Positions 34,996 through 44,019 of a DNA stretch of 64,000 nt are shown here, in pieces. Below the pieces are notes generated by a model, which was not told the DNA's origin, made no database searches, and saw only the letters and a list, made by a program, of their open reading frames with translations. Source of the DNA: Streptomyces griseoloalbus. Lineage in GTDB: Bacteria > Actinomycetota > Actinomycetes > Streptomycetales > Streptomycetaceae. The translations under genes and the position numbers were made by a program. Position 1 is the stretch's first letter, and each line of letters opens with the position of its first letter. The stretch lies in contig BMUD01000014.1 of NCBI GenBank assembly GCA_014650015.1, positions 62,001-126,000 of the forward strand, in the 5' to 3' direction.

Positions 34996-36852
34996 TCAGC
35001 GCAGCTCGTCCGGGCACGGAGTGCCCCGCTGCCACTCGTACGGAGCCGCCAGGCGGTACGTCCCCGGCTCCGGCGCGAGCAGCATCGTCCACTTGTCGCC
35101 GTTCACGTCCTCCTCCGTCTCCATCAGGCAGCCGTGGACGTTCGCGTACGTCTTCGGCTCGTCCTCCGGACGGCTCTTGGACGCCTCCGTCTCCTGCGGC
35201 GGCTCCAGCTTGTTGCCCTCGGCGTCGACGAGGCTCAGCCACGGCGAGTACGGGATGCGGACCAGGATCCGGCCCGCCTTCTCCACCCGCATCGTCATCC
35301 CGCCCTGCTCGGCCCGCTCCACGACCGTGTCCGGCTCCGCCATCGGCGTCGGCTCGTCCACCTCGAACAGCTGCCAGTTCGCGTCGCCCCAGATCTGCTT
35401 CAGATACGGCAGCCCCCGCTGCACCAGCTCCCGCTCCCGCTGACCGCCGTCACCGTCCGGCTCGTCCTTCGGCAGCACCACGAAGTGCACGGCCCAGCGC
35501 TTCAGCCACTCGCGGTAGTTCGCCGAGTTGAGGGTGTCGTCGTAGAAGAGCGGATTGCGCTCCATGTCGGCCTGCCGGTTCCAGCCGCGGGCCAGGTTGA
35601 CGTACGGAGCGAGGGCGGACGCCTCACGGTGCGAGCGGGCCGGGACGACCTCCACCCGGCCCCGCCCGGCGCCGACCTCCTGCAGCTCGTTCACCAGCGG
35701 CGCCAGTTCGCGCGCCCAGGACGCGGCCGGTGTGGTGTGCACGACGTCGTCGACCGACTTGAAGCCGATCCAGCCGGTGAAGCCGACGAAGGCCACGACG
35801 ATCGCGTACCACTTGAGGGACTTCGGCACCGCGAACGGCAGCGCGGCCACCAGCAGCACCCCGCCGAACAGCATCGCCAGCCGCGTCATGTTCGAGCCGA
35901 TCTGCGAACTGATCACCCAGACCAGCACCACCCCGAGCCCGTACACCGCGGACGTGATGCGCACGGTCTTCCACTCCCGCGGCACCAGCACGCACACCAG
36001 GACCGAGTACAGCAGCGGCAGGATCACCGAACCGATGCCCATCGGCTGGGTCCCCGAGAACGGGAACAGCCAGGCCGACACCGCCACCACCGCGGTCGGC
36101 GCCAGCCCCAGCGCCCACGCCCCCGGCCGGCGCCTCTGCAGGAACAGCGCCACCGCCACCAGCCCCACGAACAGCCCCGCCACCGGCGAGGCCATGGTGG
36201 CAAGCGCCGCCAGCGGGGCCGCGCACAGCGCCTTCGCCCAGCGCTTGTACCGCCACCGGTACGGCCAGCAGAAGACGACGGCGACCGCGCCGAGCGCGAA
36301 CATCGTGCCCAGCCCGAACGTCACCCGCCCCGAGGCCGCGTTGCACAGCAGCGCGAACACCCCCGCGAGCGCCGCCCACAGGGGGTTGCGCACCGCCCGG
36401 CTGCGCATGAGCACCATCATCAGCAGCCCGGCCGACACCGTGCCCGCGATCATCATCGTGGTCCGCACACCGAGCAGCGACATCAGATACGGCGACACCA
36501 CGCTGTACGACACGGGGTGCATACCGCCGTACCAGGCGAGGTTGTACGCGGAGTCCGGGTGCCGGCCGACGAACTCGGCCCACGCGTCCTGCGCCGCGAG
36601 ATCACCGCCGCTGTTGGCGAACGTGAAGAACCAGACGATGTGCAGCAGGCCGGCGAGCGCGGTGACGGACAGCACCGGATGCCGCACCATGCGGGCGCGC
36701 ACGGCGAGGACGGCGGCCCAGGCGGCGCCGGGGGTGTCCTCGGTGCCGTCAGCGTCCCCCGGGGGCCGCGGTGACTCGGGCGGGGGTATTCGAGGGCCGG
36801 ATCCCGGACCCGGATCGGCGTCGTCGGCGCGTGTCGGCTCCGCTGTGGCCAC
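34996..36852 (-). CDS. polytopic membrane protein with large extracytoplasmic C-terminal domain
   Basis: 618 aa. A Pro-rich cytoplasmic N-terminus (1-55) is followed by about 11-12 helices (60-360) and then about 230 residues outside the membrane, beginning HTTPAASWARELAPLVNELQEVGAGRGRVEVVP. Layout and the early loop GGDLAAQDAWAEFVGRHP resemble GT-C-type glycosyltransferases or related Streptomyces membrane proteins often annotated as MFS transporters. Catalytic acidic residues cannot be assigned with confidence. It lies next to the DacC gene, so a role in the cell envelope is possible. Confidence 0.75.
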   Translation of the reverse strand: MATAEPTRADDADPGPGSGPRIPPPESPRPPGDADGTEDTPGAAWAAVLAVRARMVRHPVLSVTALAGLLHIVWFFTFANSGGDLAAQDAWAEFVGRHPDSAYNLAWYGGMHPVSYSVVSPYLMSLLGVRTTMMIAGTVSAGLLMMVLMRSRAVRNPLWAALAGVFALLCNAASGRVTFGLGTMFALGAVAVVFCWPYRWRYKRWAKALCAAPLAALATMASPVAGLFVGLVAVALFLQRRRPGAWALGLAPTAVVAVSAWLFPFSGTQPMGIGSVILPLLYSVLVCVLVPREWKTVRITSAVYGLGVVLVWVISSQIGSNMTRLAMLFGGVLLVAALPFAVPKSLKWYAIVVAFVGFTGWIGFKSVDDVVHTTPAASWARELAPLVNELQEVGAGRGRVEVVPARSHREASALAPYVNLARGWNRQADMERNPLFYDDTLNSANYREWLKRWAVHFVVLPKDEPDGDGGQRERELVQRGLPYLKQIWGDANWQLFEVDEPTPMAEPDTVVERAEQGGMTMRVEKAGRILVRIPYSPWLSLVDAEGNKLEPPQETEASKSRPEDEPKTYANVHGCLMETEEDVNGDKWTMLLAPEPGTYRLAAPYEWQRGTPCPDELR

Positions 36853-37025
36853 CTGAAGGCACTCCCCGTGTCCCGTTCCTTGCCCGTTCTTGCCCGAATC
36901 GTGACGCTAGCACGCGCCCCGCCGACCGTCGCCCGGGCGGGCGTCGGCCGACGGGGCGCACGCATCCGTCCGCTCGCCGGACCGTCTCCGGACCGGCTGC
37001 GAACCGGCTGCGTACCGGCTCCGGA

Positions 37026-39773
37026 TCAGGCGATGCGCGTCAGCTTGTCCGTGAAGCCGGGCTCCACGAGGTCGTCCTGAAGGGCCACCGGGACCTTGAC
37101 GGCGCTGCTCGTGCCGTCGCCCACGGTGAGCGTGCCCACCGTCGTACCGGCCTTGGCGGTGTGCGGCAGGTCGGCCCCGGCGAACGTCAGCTTCACCGAC
37201 AGCCCCGCCCAGCCGACGGCCTTGACGTCCTCCGTGACGGCGACGGGCGTACGGCCGCCGAGACCGTCGTCCACATAGCCGACGACGGTGCCCTTCTTCA
37301 GCAGCGTCGCCGACTCCAGAGCCCCCTGCGCGGCCCGGATCAGCTCGTCGCCCGCGGTGAGGGCGGCGGACAGGATGGTGTTGTCCTTGCCGCCCGCCGG
37401 CTGGCGCACGACGGCACCGACGACGGTCCGCGTCTCGCCGCCGACCTCCTTCTTCGCCGCGAAGACGAGGTTGCCGAGCGCGGAGGTGGTGGTGCCGGTC
37501 TTGATGCCGACGACGCCGTTGCTGCCGACCAGCTGGTTCCAGTTGGAGTGGTTGTCGCCCTTGTAGTCGTCGTACGACATCATCGCGGCCACCTCGCGGA
37601 ACGCGGGCTGCTTCATCGCCGCCCGGGCCAGCTTCACCTGGTCCACGGCGGTGCTCACGGTGGTGTCGTTCAGGCCCGAGGGGTCGGTGTACGTCGTGTT
37701 GGTCATGCCGAGGTCCTCGGCGGCGGCGTTCATCTTCTCGACGAACGCCTTCTCGGAGCCGGCGTCCCAACGGGCCAGCAGCCGCGCGACGTTGTTCGCG
37801 GACGCGATCAGGATGCTCTCGATCGCCTCCCGCTGGGAGATCTCGTCACCGGCGGTGACGTTGACGGTCGACTCGTCGCCGGCGTCGGACTGCTTCTCGG
37901 CGGTGGGGTCGATCTCGATCATCGGGCCCTCGGCGCCGCTCTTGAGCTGGTGGTCGCGCAGGATCACGTACGCCGTCATGACCTTGGCGACACTGGCGAT
38001 CGGCACCGGCTTCTGCTCGCCGGAGGAACCGAACGTGCCGATGCCGTCGACGTCCAGCGCGGCCTGACCCGCGTCCGGCCACGGGATCTCGGGCTTGTCG
38101 CCCTCGAAGGTGAAGCCGTCCTCGGCGGTGAGTTCCAGGGTGGGCGCCGGGAGCGGGCGGACGTTCTGCGCGACCGCGAAGACGACCAGCAGCAGCAGGA
38201 CCAGCGGCGTCCAGATCTTGACCCGCCGCACGGCCGTGCGCAGGGGGGTCTGCGGGGGCGGCGGGGTGTTGGTCAGCTCGGCCAGCAGGTCCAGCGGCGG
38301 CTTGGGCGGCAGCGGCTGCTGCGTCGTCCGCTCCGGTCCGATCTGCGGGACGGCGGTGGTGACGTCCCCGCCGCGCGGCGGCGTACGGACACCGGGGTCG
38401 TCGTACGCCTTCAGCGCCACGAACTTGCTGGTCCGCTCGGACTCGGACTCGGACTCGGACTTGGCCCCGGCCCTCGCGTCGCCCAGCTTGAGCATGGTGG
38501 TGGGCTGATCGACGGCGGGCGCCGAGGGACGCCCGGTCCGGAAGACGGCGGTGGGCTGATCGACGGGACCCTTGGGCTTCGCGCCGGCTCCGGACTCGGT
38601 GGCTCCGGACTCGGTGGCTCCGGGCTTGGAGGCTCCGGGCTTGGAGGCTCCGGACTTGCCCTCGGGCTCGGCGGGCCCTGACCCGGTTCCGGGCTCGGCG
38701 GGCGCGTCATCGGCCTTCGGGCCGCCGTCCTCGCCTGCCCGCGACCCCGCACCGCCGGACCCCGCCCCGGGGGCCTCGTCCGCGTCGTCCGCGTCCTCCA
38801 CGGCCGGGGCGGGGCTGCCCTCGTCCCCGGACGCGCCGGCTGCGGCGGCGGGCTCCGACGTGCCGCCGGACGCCTCCCGCCCGGCATCCCCGGACGACGA
38901 CAGCCCCTCGTCCCCGTCCGCGGCGTCCTCGGCCTTCGTCGCCCCGCTGGGGGCAGCTGCCGCCACGGGGCCGTCCTGGGCGTCCGTGGGGGCCTTCGTG
39001 GCGGTGTCGCGGCCGGTGTCGTCCGCGCCGGTGTCCGTGTCGGTTGCCGGGGCTTCCTGCCGGGCGTCCGCGGACGGTGCGCCCTCGTCCTCGGTCCCGT
39101 CCTCGGTCCCGTCCTCGTGCGCGCCGCTCCCGGCCTTCGTCGCCCCGGTGGGGGCAGTGGCCCCTGCGGAGCCGTCCTGGGCGTCCGTGGGGGCCTTCGT
39201 GGCGGTGTCGCGGCCGGTGTCGTCCGCGCCGGTGTCCGTGTCGGTTGCCGGGGCTTCCTGCCGGGCGTCCGCGGACGGTGCGCCCTCGTCCTCGGTCCCG
39301 TCCTCGGTCCCGTCCTCGTCCGCGGCGCCCCCGGTCTTCGGCTCCCCGTCGGCGGCAGCCGTCCGCTCGGCGCCGGTCCTCGACCGGCCGCCCCCGGCGG
39401 AGGCGTCCTCCGCCCGCGCCGCCCCGTCCGCGTCCTCCACCGATTCCACCGAGTCCGCCGAACGCACCCACGAGGCCGCCACCTCGCGGAGCCGGTCGTC
39501 ACCCTCCGCTGCGGAATCGTCACGCCCGTCCGCTGCGGAATCGTCACGCTCGGCGGAGGATTCGTCCTCGGCCTCCGCGGTGTCCTCCGTCGCCTCGCGC
39601 GCCGACAGCACCCGAGTGGCCGTATCGACGCTCCCTCGGCTCCCCGACGGCGAGCCCTCGCGGGCCACCGCCAATCGGGGATCCCGCTTCTCGGGAACCG
39701 GACCCGCGCTCCCCGACGTCGGTTCTGCCGACGACTCGCGCTGCTTCGACCTGTCGGGGGACTCGCCCGCCAC
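37026..39773 (-). CDS. dacC: membrane-bound D-alanyl-D-alanine carboxypeptidase with very long acidic cytoplasmic tail (SCO4439/DacC-like)
   Basis: 915 aa from GTG 39773, preceded by GGAGGAGG at the right spacing; the ATG at 39788 lies upstream of that site and is unlikely. Residues 1-500 are disordered, rich in Asp/Glu/Ala/Thr/Pro, with long repeats. A membrane helix (about 515-537, IWTPLVLLLLVVFAVA) is followed by a type II/S11 penicillin-binding domain with SVAK (about 594), SAN (about 657) and KTG (about 757). It removes the terminal D-Ala of peptidoglycan stems; SCO4439 is linked to spore-wall maturation. Its N-terminal tail is unusually long. Confidence 0.92.
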   Translation of the reverse strand: MAGESPDRSKQRESSAEPTSGSAGPVPEKRDPRLAVAREGSPSGSRGSVDTATRVLSAREATEDTAEAEDESSAERDDSAADGRDDSAAEGDDRLREVAASWVRSADSVESVEDADGAARAEDASAGGGRSRTGAERTAAADGEPKTGGAADEDGTEDGTEDEGAPSADARQEAPATDTDTGADDTGRDTATKAPTDAQDGSAGATAPTGATKAGSGAHEDGTEDGTEDEGAPSADARQEAPATDTDTGADDTGRDTATKAPTDAQDGPVAAAAPSGATKAEDAADGDEGLSSSGDAGREASGGTSEPAAAAGASGDEGSPAPAVEDADDADEAPGAGSGGAGSRAGEDGGPKADDAPAEPGTGSGPAEPEGKSGASKPGASKPGATESGATESGAGAKPKGPVDQPTAVFRTGRPSAPAVDQPTTMLKLGDARAGAKSESESESERTSKFVALKAYDDPGVRTPPRGGDVTTAVPQIGPERTTQQPLPPKPPLDLLAELTNTPPPPQTPLRTAVRRVKIWTPLVLLLLVVFAVAQNVRPLPAPTLELTAEDGFTFEGDKPEIPWPDAGQAALDVDGIGTFGSSGEQKPVPIASVAKVMTAYVILRDHQLKSGAEGPMIEIDPTAEKQSDAGDESTVNVTAGDEISQREAIESILIASANNVARLLARWDAGSEKAFVEKMNAAAEDLGMTNTTYTDPSGLNDTTVSTAVDQVKLARAAMKQPAFREVAAMMSYDDYKGDNHSNWNQLVGSNGVVGIKTGTTTSALGNLVFAAKKEVGGETRTVVGAVVRQPAGGKDNTILSAALTAGDELIRAAQGALESATLLKKGTVVGYVDDGLGGRTPVAVTEDVKAVGWAGLSVKLTFAGADLPHTAKAGTTVGTLTVGDGTSSAVKVPVALQDDLVEPGFTDKLTRIA
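38970..39319. repeat. 149-bp perfect direct repeat, 201-bp period, inside dacC
   Basis: 38970-39118 and 39171-39319 are identical over 149 bp, an in-frame duplication of 67 codons in the acidic tail. Smaller repeats are nested inside it (a 15-bp TCGGTCCCGTCCTCG-like unit twice). Because the period is a multiple of three, unequal recombination would change tail length without frameshift. Confidence 0.95.
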
Positions 39774-40010
39774 CGATGCCTCCTCCATGCGACGCACGCC
39801 CCGCGTGCGCCAACCGAACCGTGAACCGCCGCCCGCCACAACGCTCCAGAGCGCTGTCCGAACCATGTACCAGTGTCCTGTGTGCGGGCTTACCCCACGC
39901 GGTAGACGAGAACGACATACCTACTGGTTCCCTTACGAACCGGTCACGCACCCTCGACAGACCAATGTGAGAGGGGTCACCCTGTCATTCATCCACGCGG
40001 GGAGGCTTGG
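39774..40010. promoter_or_regulatory. divergent promoter region of dacC and the GPP34 gene
   Basis: 237 bp without a gene. ACTGGTTC (39923-39930) and GAACCGGT (39937-39944) form an imperfect inverted repeat (7 of 8 bp) around six bases, centred about midway between the two start codons. It could be an operator serving both directions. Confidence 0.4.
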
Positions 40011-40766
40011 ATGGGCAGGAGCCGCAGAACACTTCCGGAGGAGCTTCTGCTGCTGGCATTGGACCCGACCACGGGTACCACTGCGCAGCCGCAGTCGCTC
40101 GACCTCGGTCTGGCCGGAGCACAGCTAGTGGAGCTGGCGCTGGCCGGACGGATAGCCCCAGACGGGGATCGTATCGCCGTGGTCGTGCCACGGCCGACTG
40201 GAGACCCAACACTGGACTGCGCGTTGGAGTTGCTGCGAAGGCGTGGCGCTCCCGTGCGGGCGGTCCACTGGATCGGCGGGCCGCGTCTCGGGCTCCGCCA
40301 GACCTACCTCTCGCATCTGGAGCGGTGCGGCATGGTGCACGCCGTGGCCGGACAGATGTGCGGGGTGCTGCCGACGACTCGCTACCAGGCGACGGACACC
40401 GAGATCAGCCGGGAGATCAGGGCCCGGCTGGACTCCGCGATCCGCACCGGCGTTCCGCCGGACCCGCGGACCGCGGCGCTCGCCGCACTGGCGCACGCGG
40501 TGGGTCTCGGCAAGCACCTGTATCCGGGGAACGAGGGACGCTCTTCGCGTTCCCGGTTGCGGGATCTGATCCGGCACGACCCCATGGGCGGACTCGTCGC
40601 GCACGCCGTGATGGACGTCCAGAACGGCGTGGCGGCCCAGCCGCGCCGAAGCCCCGCTCCGGCAGGCCGGCAGGCCCCCGCCGGCGGCAGGGCCGCACCG
40701 GAACCCGCCCGTGGCGTTCCGGCGCAACCACGCCGCGGATCCATGGCGCGTGCCGTGGCCCACTGA
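40011..40766 (+). CDS. GPP34 (Golgi phosphoprotein 3-like) family protein
   Basis: 251 aa. The sequence opens LPEELLLLALDPTTG, continues LGLAGAQLVELALAGRI, and has LTYLSHLERCGMV-like and DPRTAALAALAHAVGLGKHLYP segments, the usual order of bacterial GPP34 proteins. Eukaryotic GOLPH3 binds phosphatidylinositol-4-phosphate; in Streptomyces the family is abundant and of unknown role, possibly membrane-associated. GGGGAGG precedes the ATG at 40011. The C-terminal 45 residues are Pro/Ala/Arg-rich. It diverges from dacC. Confidence 0.88.
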   Translation: MGRSRRTLPEELLLLALDPTTGTTAQPQSLDLGLAGAQLVELALAGRIAPDGDRIAVVVPRPTGDPTLDCALELLRRRGAPVRAVHWIGGPRLGLRQTYLSHLERCGMVHAVAGQMCGVLPTTRYQATDTEISREIRARLDSAIRTGVPPDPRTAALAALAHAVGLGKHLYPGNEGRSSRSRLRDLIRHDPMGGLVAHAVMDVQNGVAAQPRRSPAPAGRQAPAGGRAAPEPARGVPAQPRRGSMARAVAH

Positions 40767-40987
40767 GCACCACCCCCAGGGCCAACGGCACGGCACCCTC
40801 GGATCCACGGCACCGCAGACCCGGTCACGGGAGCCGCAGTCCGAGCGGGGCGGAGAGAGCACACGAACTCTCCCCGCCCCGCTCGGCGTGCCCCGGGCCG
40901 GTGTCCGTACCCGCCGCCGACCGGTGAACTGGCGTGTACCCGTCGTATATCCACCGTTTCCCAGCGGTGGAAAGCACCTTGGTGGCA

Positions 40988-41005
40988 GTCTGCTCACCAG
41001 CAGAC
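40988..41005. promoter_or_regulatory. perfect inverted repeat upstream of the XRE regulator
   Basis: GTCTGCT (40988-40994) and AGCAGAC (40999-41005) are perfect 7-bp arms around CACC, ending 46 bp before the GTG of the XRE gene. It is a candidate autoregulatory operator in the 285-bp gap 40767-41051. Confidence 0.5.
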
Positions 41006-41051
41006 ACGCAAAGTGGCAAGTACGAGGCACGCAGCCGGAGGTGCACGTCCC

Positions 41052-41909
41052 GTGGCGTCCAATGTCAATCCCACCGTCAGGCGGCGCCGGCTGGGCCAGG
41101 AGCTGCGCAGGCTTCGTGAGCTCAAGGGCATGACGGCCGAGGAAGTGGCGGAACGACTGCTGGTCTCGCAGTCGAAGATCAGCCGCCTGGAGAACGGCCG
41201 GCGCAGCATCAGCCAGCGCGATGTCCGCGACCTGTGCGGGGTCTACGAGGTCGAGGACCAGCGGATCGTCGATTCGCTGATGCAGATGGCCAAGGACTCG
41301 CGCCAGCAGGGCTGGTGGCACGCCTTCGGCGACATCCCGTACAGCGTCTACATCGGCCTGGAGACGGACGCCGAGTCGCTCCGCGTCTACGAACCGCAGA
41401 TCATCACCGGGCTGTTGCAGACCCGCGCGTACGCCGACGCCATCATCCGGGGCGGTTCGCCGGAGGCGTCGGAGCAGGAGAACGACAAGCGGGTCGAGGT
41501 CCGGCTGCGCCGGCAGAGCCGGATCACCGCGGAGAAGGATCCGCTGCGGCTGTGGGTGGTCCTGGACGAGGCGTCGCTGCACCGGGTGGTCGGGAGCCGG
41601 CAGGTGATGCGGGAACAGCTGGAGCACGTCATGGAGCTGTCCCAGCTGCCGCACATCACCGTGCAGGTGCTGCCGTTCGACGTCGGGGCGCACGCCGGGA
41701 TCAACGGCCAGTACTCGATCCTGGAGTTCGCCGACGCGGCGGATTCGAGCGTGGTGTACATCGAGGGCGTGACCAGCGACCTGTACCTGGAGAAGCCGCA
41801 CGACGTGCAGAAGTACACGGTGATGTACGAGCACCTGCGGGCCCAGTCGCTGAACGTGGAACAGTCCCGGCAGCTCGTCGAACGCCTCGCGAAGGACTAC
41901 GCGCGCTGA
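41052..41909 (+). CDS. WhiJ-type XRE-family regulator (SCO4441-like)
   Basis: 285 aa from GTG 41052 (CGGAGG ten bases upstream). An N-terminal lambda-repressor HTH (about residues 10-66, MTAEEVAERLLVSQSKISRLENGRR) precedes the DUF5753 domain (about 95-275, with YEPQIITGLLQTRAYADAII and LPHITVQVLPFDVGAHAG). This class pairs with a small DUF397 protein; the S. coelicolor pair SCO4441/SCO4442 is reported to affect antibiotic production and to behave partly like a toxin-antitoxin pair. The DUF397 partner is next at 42136. Autoregulation is likely. Confidence 0.92.
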   Translation: MASNVNPTVRRRRLGQELRRLRELKGMTAEEVAERLLVSQSKISRLENGRRSISQRDVRDLCGVYEVEDQRIVDSLMQMAKDSRQQGWWHAFGDIPYSVYIGLETDAESLRVYEPQIITGLLQTRAYADAIIRGGSPEASEQENDKRVEVRLRRQSRITAEKDPLRLWVVLDEASLHRVVGSRQVMREQLEHVMELSQLPHITVQVLPFDVGAHAGINGQYSILEFADAADSSVVYIEGVTSDLYLEKPHDVQKYTVMYEHLRAQSLNVEQSRQLVERLAKDYAR

Positions 41910-41951
41910 GTTCTCCTCAGGCGGGGCGGGATAGTACACCGCTGACATGCC

Positions 41952-41979
41952 TGACTGTACGTGTCGTCTGGAATATGCC
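41952..41979. promoter_or_regulatory. DUF397 promoter words shared with the RsbW-like gene
   Basis: TGACTGTACGT (41952-41962) and CTGGAATATGCC (41968-41979) lie 155-185 bp upstream of the DUF397 start, with TGTTGGCG further on at 42014-42021. The same three words occur upstream of the gene at 8360. A hairpin GCCAACC/GGTTGGC (42037-42060) follows. It is a probable regulator-binding or promoter region. Confidence 0.55.
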
Positions 41980-42135
41980 ATCCGGTCGAGTGAACGAATG
42001 CTCCGGAAGAGGATGTTGGCGAGTAGCGTCGATCACGCCAACCGCCCAGCGGGGGTTGGCGCAATCCGTTCTGCGGGTCCATGCCGGAATGCGCAGGCCG
42101 GTGACAGCAACTCAGCATCTGGCTACGGAGCGAAC

Positions 42136-42327
42136 ATGGCAATTCGTCTGGGCGCCACGGAAACGTGGACGACGTCCTCCTACACCAACAACAACGGCGC
42201 GTGCGTGATGGTCAGGTCGATCACCGAGGAAGCGCTGGAGCTCGGGGACACCAAGGTCCCCGAGGGCCCCAAGCTGGCCTTCCCCGCGGGCGCGTGGAGC
42301 GTCTTCGTGGCCTCGGTCAAGGACTGA
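42136..42327 (+). CDS. DUF397 domain protein (SCO4442-like)
   Basis: 63 aa. The family core is evident: W-TTSSYTNNNGACVMVR, then LGDTKVPEGPKLAFPAGAWSVFVASVKD to the end. DUF397 proteins are encoded next to WhiJ-type XRE regulators and are thought to modulate them. GGAG lies eight bases before the ATG at 42136. It has its own 226-bp upstream region, with sequence words shared with the RsbW-like gene promoter, so it may be transcribed separately. Confidence 0.93.
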   Translation: MAIRLGATETWTTSSYTNNNGACVMVRSITEEALELGDTKVPEGPKLAFPAGAWSVFVASVKD

Positions 42328-42472
42328 CCGGACCGGTTGCCGGCCGTCGGCACCACCGACGGGGCCCTCTCGACCTGTTCGCCGTCCTGGCCGAGAGGGC
42401 TCGGCCGTGGCCTCCCGGCTCAGCCCGCCGGGAGCGCCGCCGGGAGGGATCCCGGGACCGCCACCGGGACGT

Positions 42473-43339
42473 TCACCGGGAGGCCACCGGGAAGGCCACG
42501 TCACACACCGGGTCCTCGGGGCCCGCGGCCGACCAGTCGGCGAAGTACACCTCCCGGCAGGGACCCGCGGGTGTCAGCCCCTCGGCCGCCATCCACTGCT
42601 CCACCGCCTCGAAGGCGGCCAGGATCTGCGGATGCGCCACCTGCGCCTTGGTGATCCGGGTGTAGGCCAGCCGCCGGGCCGGCTCCACCCGTACCGTCGT
42701 CTCCCGGGCCCGGCCGTGCCGCTCGGCCCACTCCCGCGCCGCCGCCTCGTCGGCGACCGGCAGACACGCCTCCGCGGGACCGTCGCTCTCCATCGACACC
42801 TCGGCGTGGTACGCGACGAACGGCGCCCCCGTCACACCCCCGCACTCCGGGGCCGCCGCCTCCAGCCGCCCCAGCGCGGCCCCGATCCACGTCGGCAACT
42901 CGTCGGCCAGCGTGTGCCGCGACTCGGTGATCAGCACCTGCCCCGGCACGTCCACCGTCTCGACCACGAACTTCCCGTACATCTCGGAACTCCTCCCGGA
43001 CAACCGGCCACGGAGGTAGTCGGCGAGCGTCCGCCGCGCGGCGTGCCGCGCCTCGACGTCCGCCCAGTAGGCGGTGAGCCGTTCGGCCGCCATCGCACCG
43101 TCGTCCGCGTCGGTGCATTCGACGACCTCGGCGATCCGGGCGAGCGGCATGTCCAGCTGCCGCAACAGCGCCACCAGCCGGGCCCGTTCGACCTGACCGG
43201 CCCGGTAGAACCGGTAACCGGTGGCCTCGTCGACCCGCGCCGGGGCCAGCAGCCCCAGCCGGTCGTACAAGCGCAGGGCCTTGGCCGACAGCCGGGCCCG
43301 CGCAGCGAACGCCCCGATGCCGATCAGTTCCTCGTCCAC
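42473..43339 (-). CDS. MerR-family regulator with GyrI-like effector-binding domain
   Basis: 288 aa from GTG 43339, preceded by GGAGG. The MerR wHTH (about residues 4-75; IGAFAARARLSAKALRLYDRLGLL, YRFYRAGQ) is followed by a dimerisation helix and a GyrI-like/BmrR-type ligand domain (about 125-285; FVVETVDVPGQVLITESRHT, LAYTRITKAQVAHPQILAAFE, EVYFADW). Such proteins bind drugs or cationic ligands and activate transporters. No transporter is adjacent. The target is unknown. Confidence 0.9.
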   Translation of the reverse strand: MDEELIGIGAFAARARLSAKALRLYDRLGLLAPARVDEATGYRFYRAGQVERARLVALLRQLDMPLARIAEVVECTDADDGAMAAERLTAYWADVEARHAARRTLADYLRGRLSGRSSEMYGKFVVETVDVPGQVLITESRHTLADELPTWIGAALGRLEAAAPECGGVTGAPFVAYHAEVSMESDGPAEACLPVADEAAAREWAERHGRARETTVRVEPARRLAYTRITKAQVAHPQILAAFEAVEQWMAAEGLTPAGPCREVYFADWSAAGPEDPVCDVAFPVASR

Positions 43340-43426
43340 GCCGACATCCTCCGTCGCCGGGCGGCCCTTCCGCCCGGCGACGAAGACACTCACCCCTGCC
43401 CCAGGGGCAAGGTCAACGGGGGGACG

Positions 43427-43945
43427 TCAGGCGAGGGCGCTCTCCACCGCCGCCACGACCTCCGCCGACTCCGGCTCGGTCTGCGGCGAGAAGCGGGCGA
43501 CGACCTCGCCGTCCCGCCCGATCAGGAACTTCTCGAAGTTCCAGCGGATGTCCCCGCTGTGGCCCTCGGCGTCGGCGAAACCGACCAGCCGCTCGTACAG
43601 CGCGTGCCGCCCCTCCCCGTTGACCTCGACCTTCTCCGTCATCGGGAAGGTCACCCCGTACGTCGCCGAACAGAACTCGGCGATCTCCTGCGCGCTGCCC
43701 GGCTCCTGCCCGAGGAACTGGTTGCAGGGCACGCCGAGCACGGTGAAGCCCCGCTCCGCGTAACGCTCGTGCAGCCGCTCCAGGCCGGCGTACTGCGGGG
43801 TCAGCCCGCACTTGGAGGCCACGTTCACGACCAGCACCGCCCGGCCCGCGTACTGGGCCAGGCCGGCGGAACCGCCGTTCAGGGCGCCGATCTCGACATC
43901 GAGGGGAGAGGTGTCGTTGTTCTCTGCGTTCTCTGCGATCGTCAT
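43427..43945 (-). CDS. glutathione peroxidase-family (thiol peroxidase) protein
   Basis: 172 aa. The peroxidatic cysteine is in VNVASKCGLTPQY (about residue 46), and the Gln and Trp/Asn tetrad residues lie in PCNQFLGQEPG and IRWNFEKFL. In actinobacteria lacking glutathione, these enzymes reduce hydroperoxides with thioredoxin. The protein is cytoplasmic and encoded alone behind the MerR gene on the same strand, about 88 bp from it. From memory SCO4444 is the counterpart. Confidence 0.93.
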   Translation of the reverse strand: MTIAENAENNDTSPLDVEIGALNGGSAGLAQYAGRAVLVVNVASKCGLTPQYAGLERLHERYAERGFTVLGVPCNQFLGQEPGSAQEIAEFCSATYGVTFPMTEKVEVNGEGRHALYERLVGFADAEGHSGDIRWNFEKFLIGRDGEVVARFSPQTEPESAEVVAAVESALA

Positions 43946-44019
43946 GAACCGACCCTAGACCGAGGACGTGACGCTTTCGTGACCGGCCTCGGCCGACACC
44001 TTCAGCGCACGGCCCGAGG

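Noticed and set aside
38970-39319. CRISPR-like array in the repeats of dacC
   Set aside because: Two long in-frame repeats inside a coding sequence, not short repeats with unique spacers.
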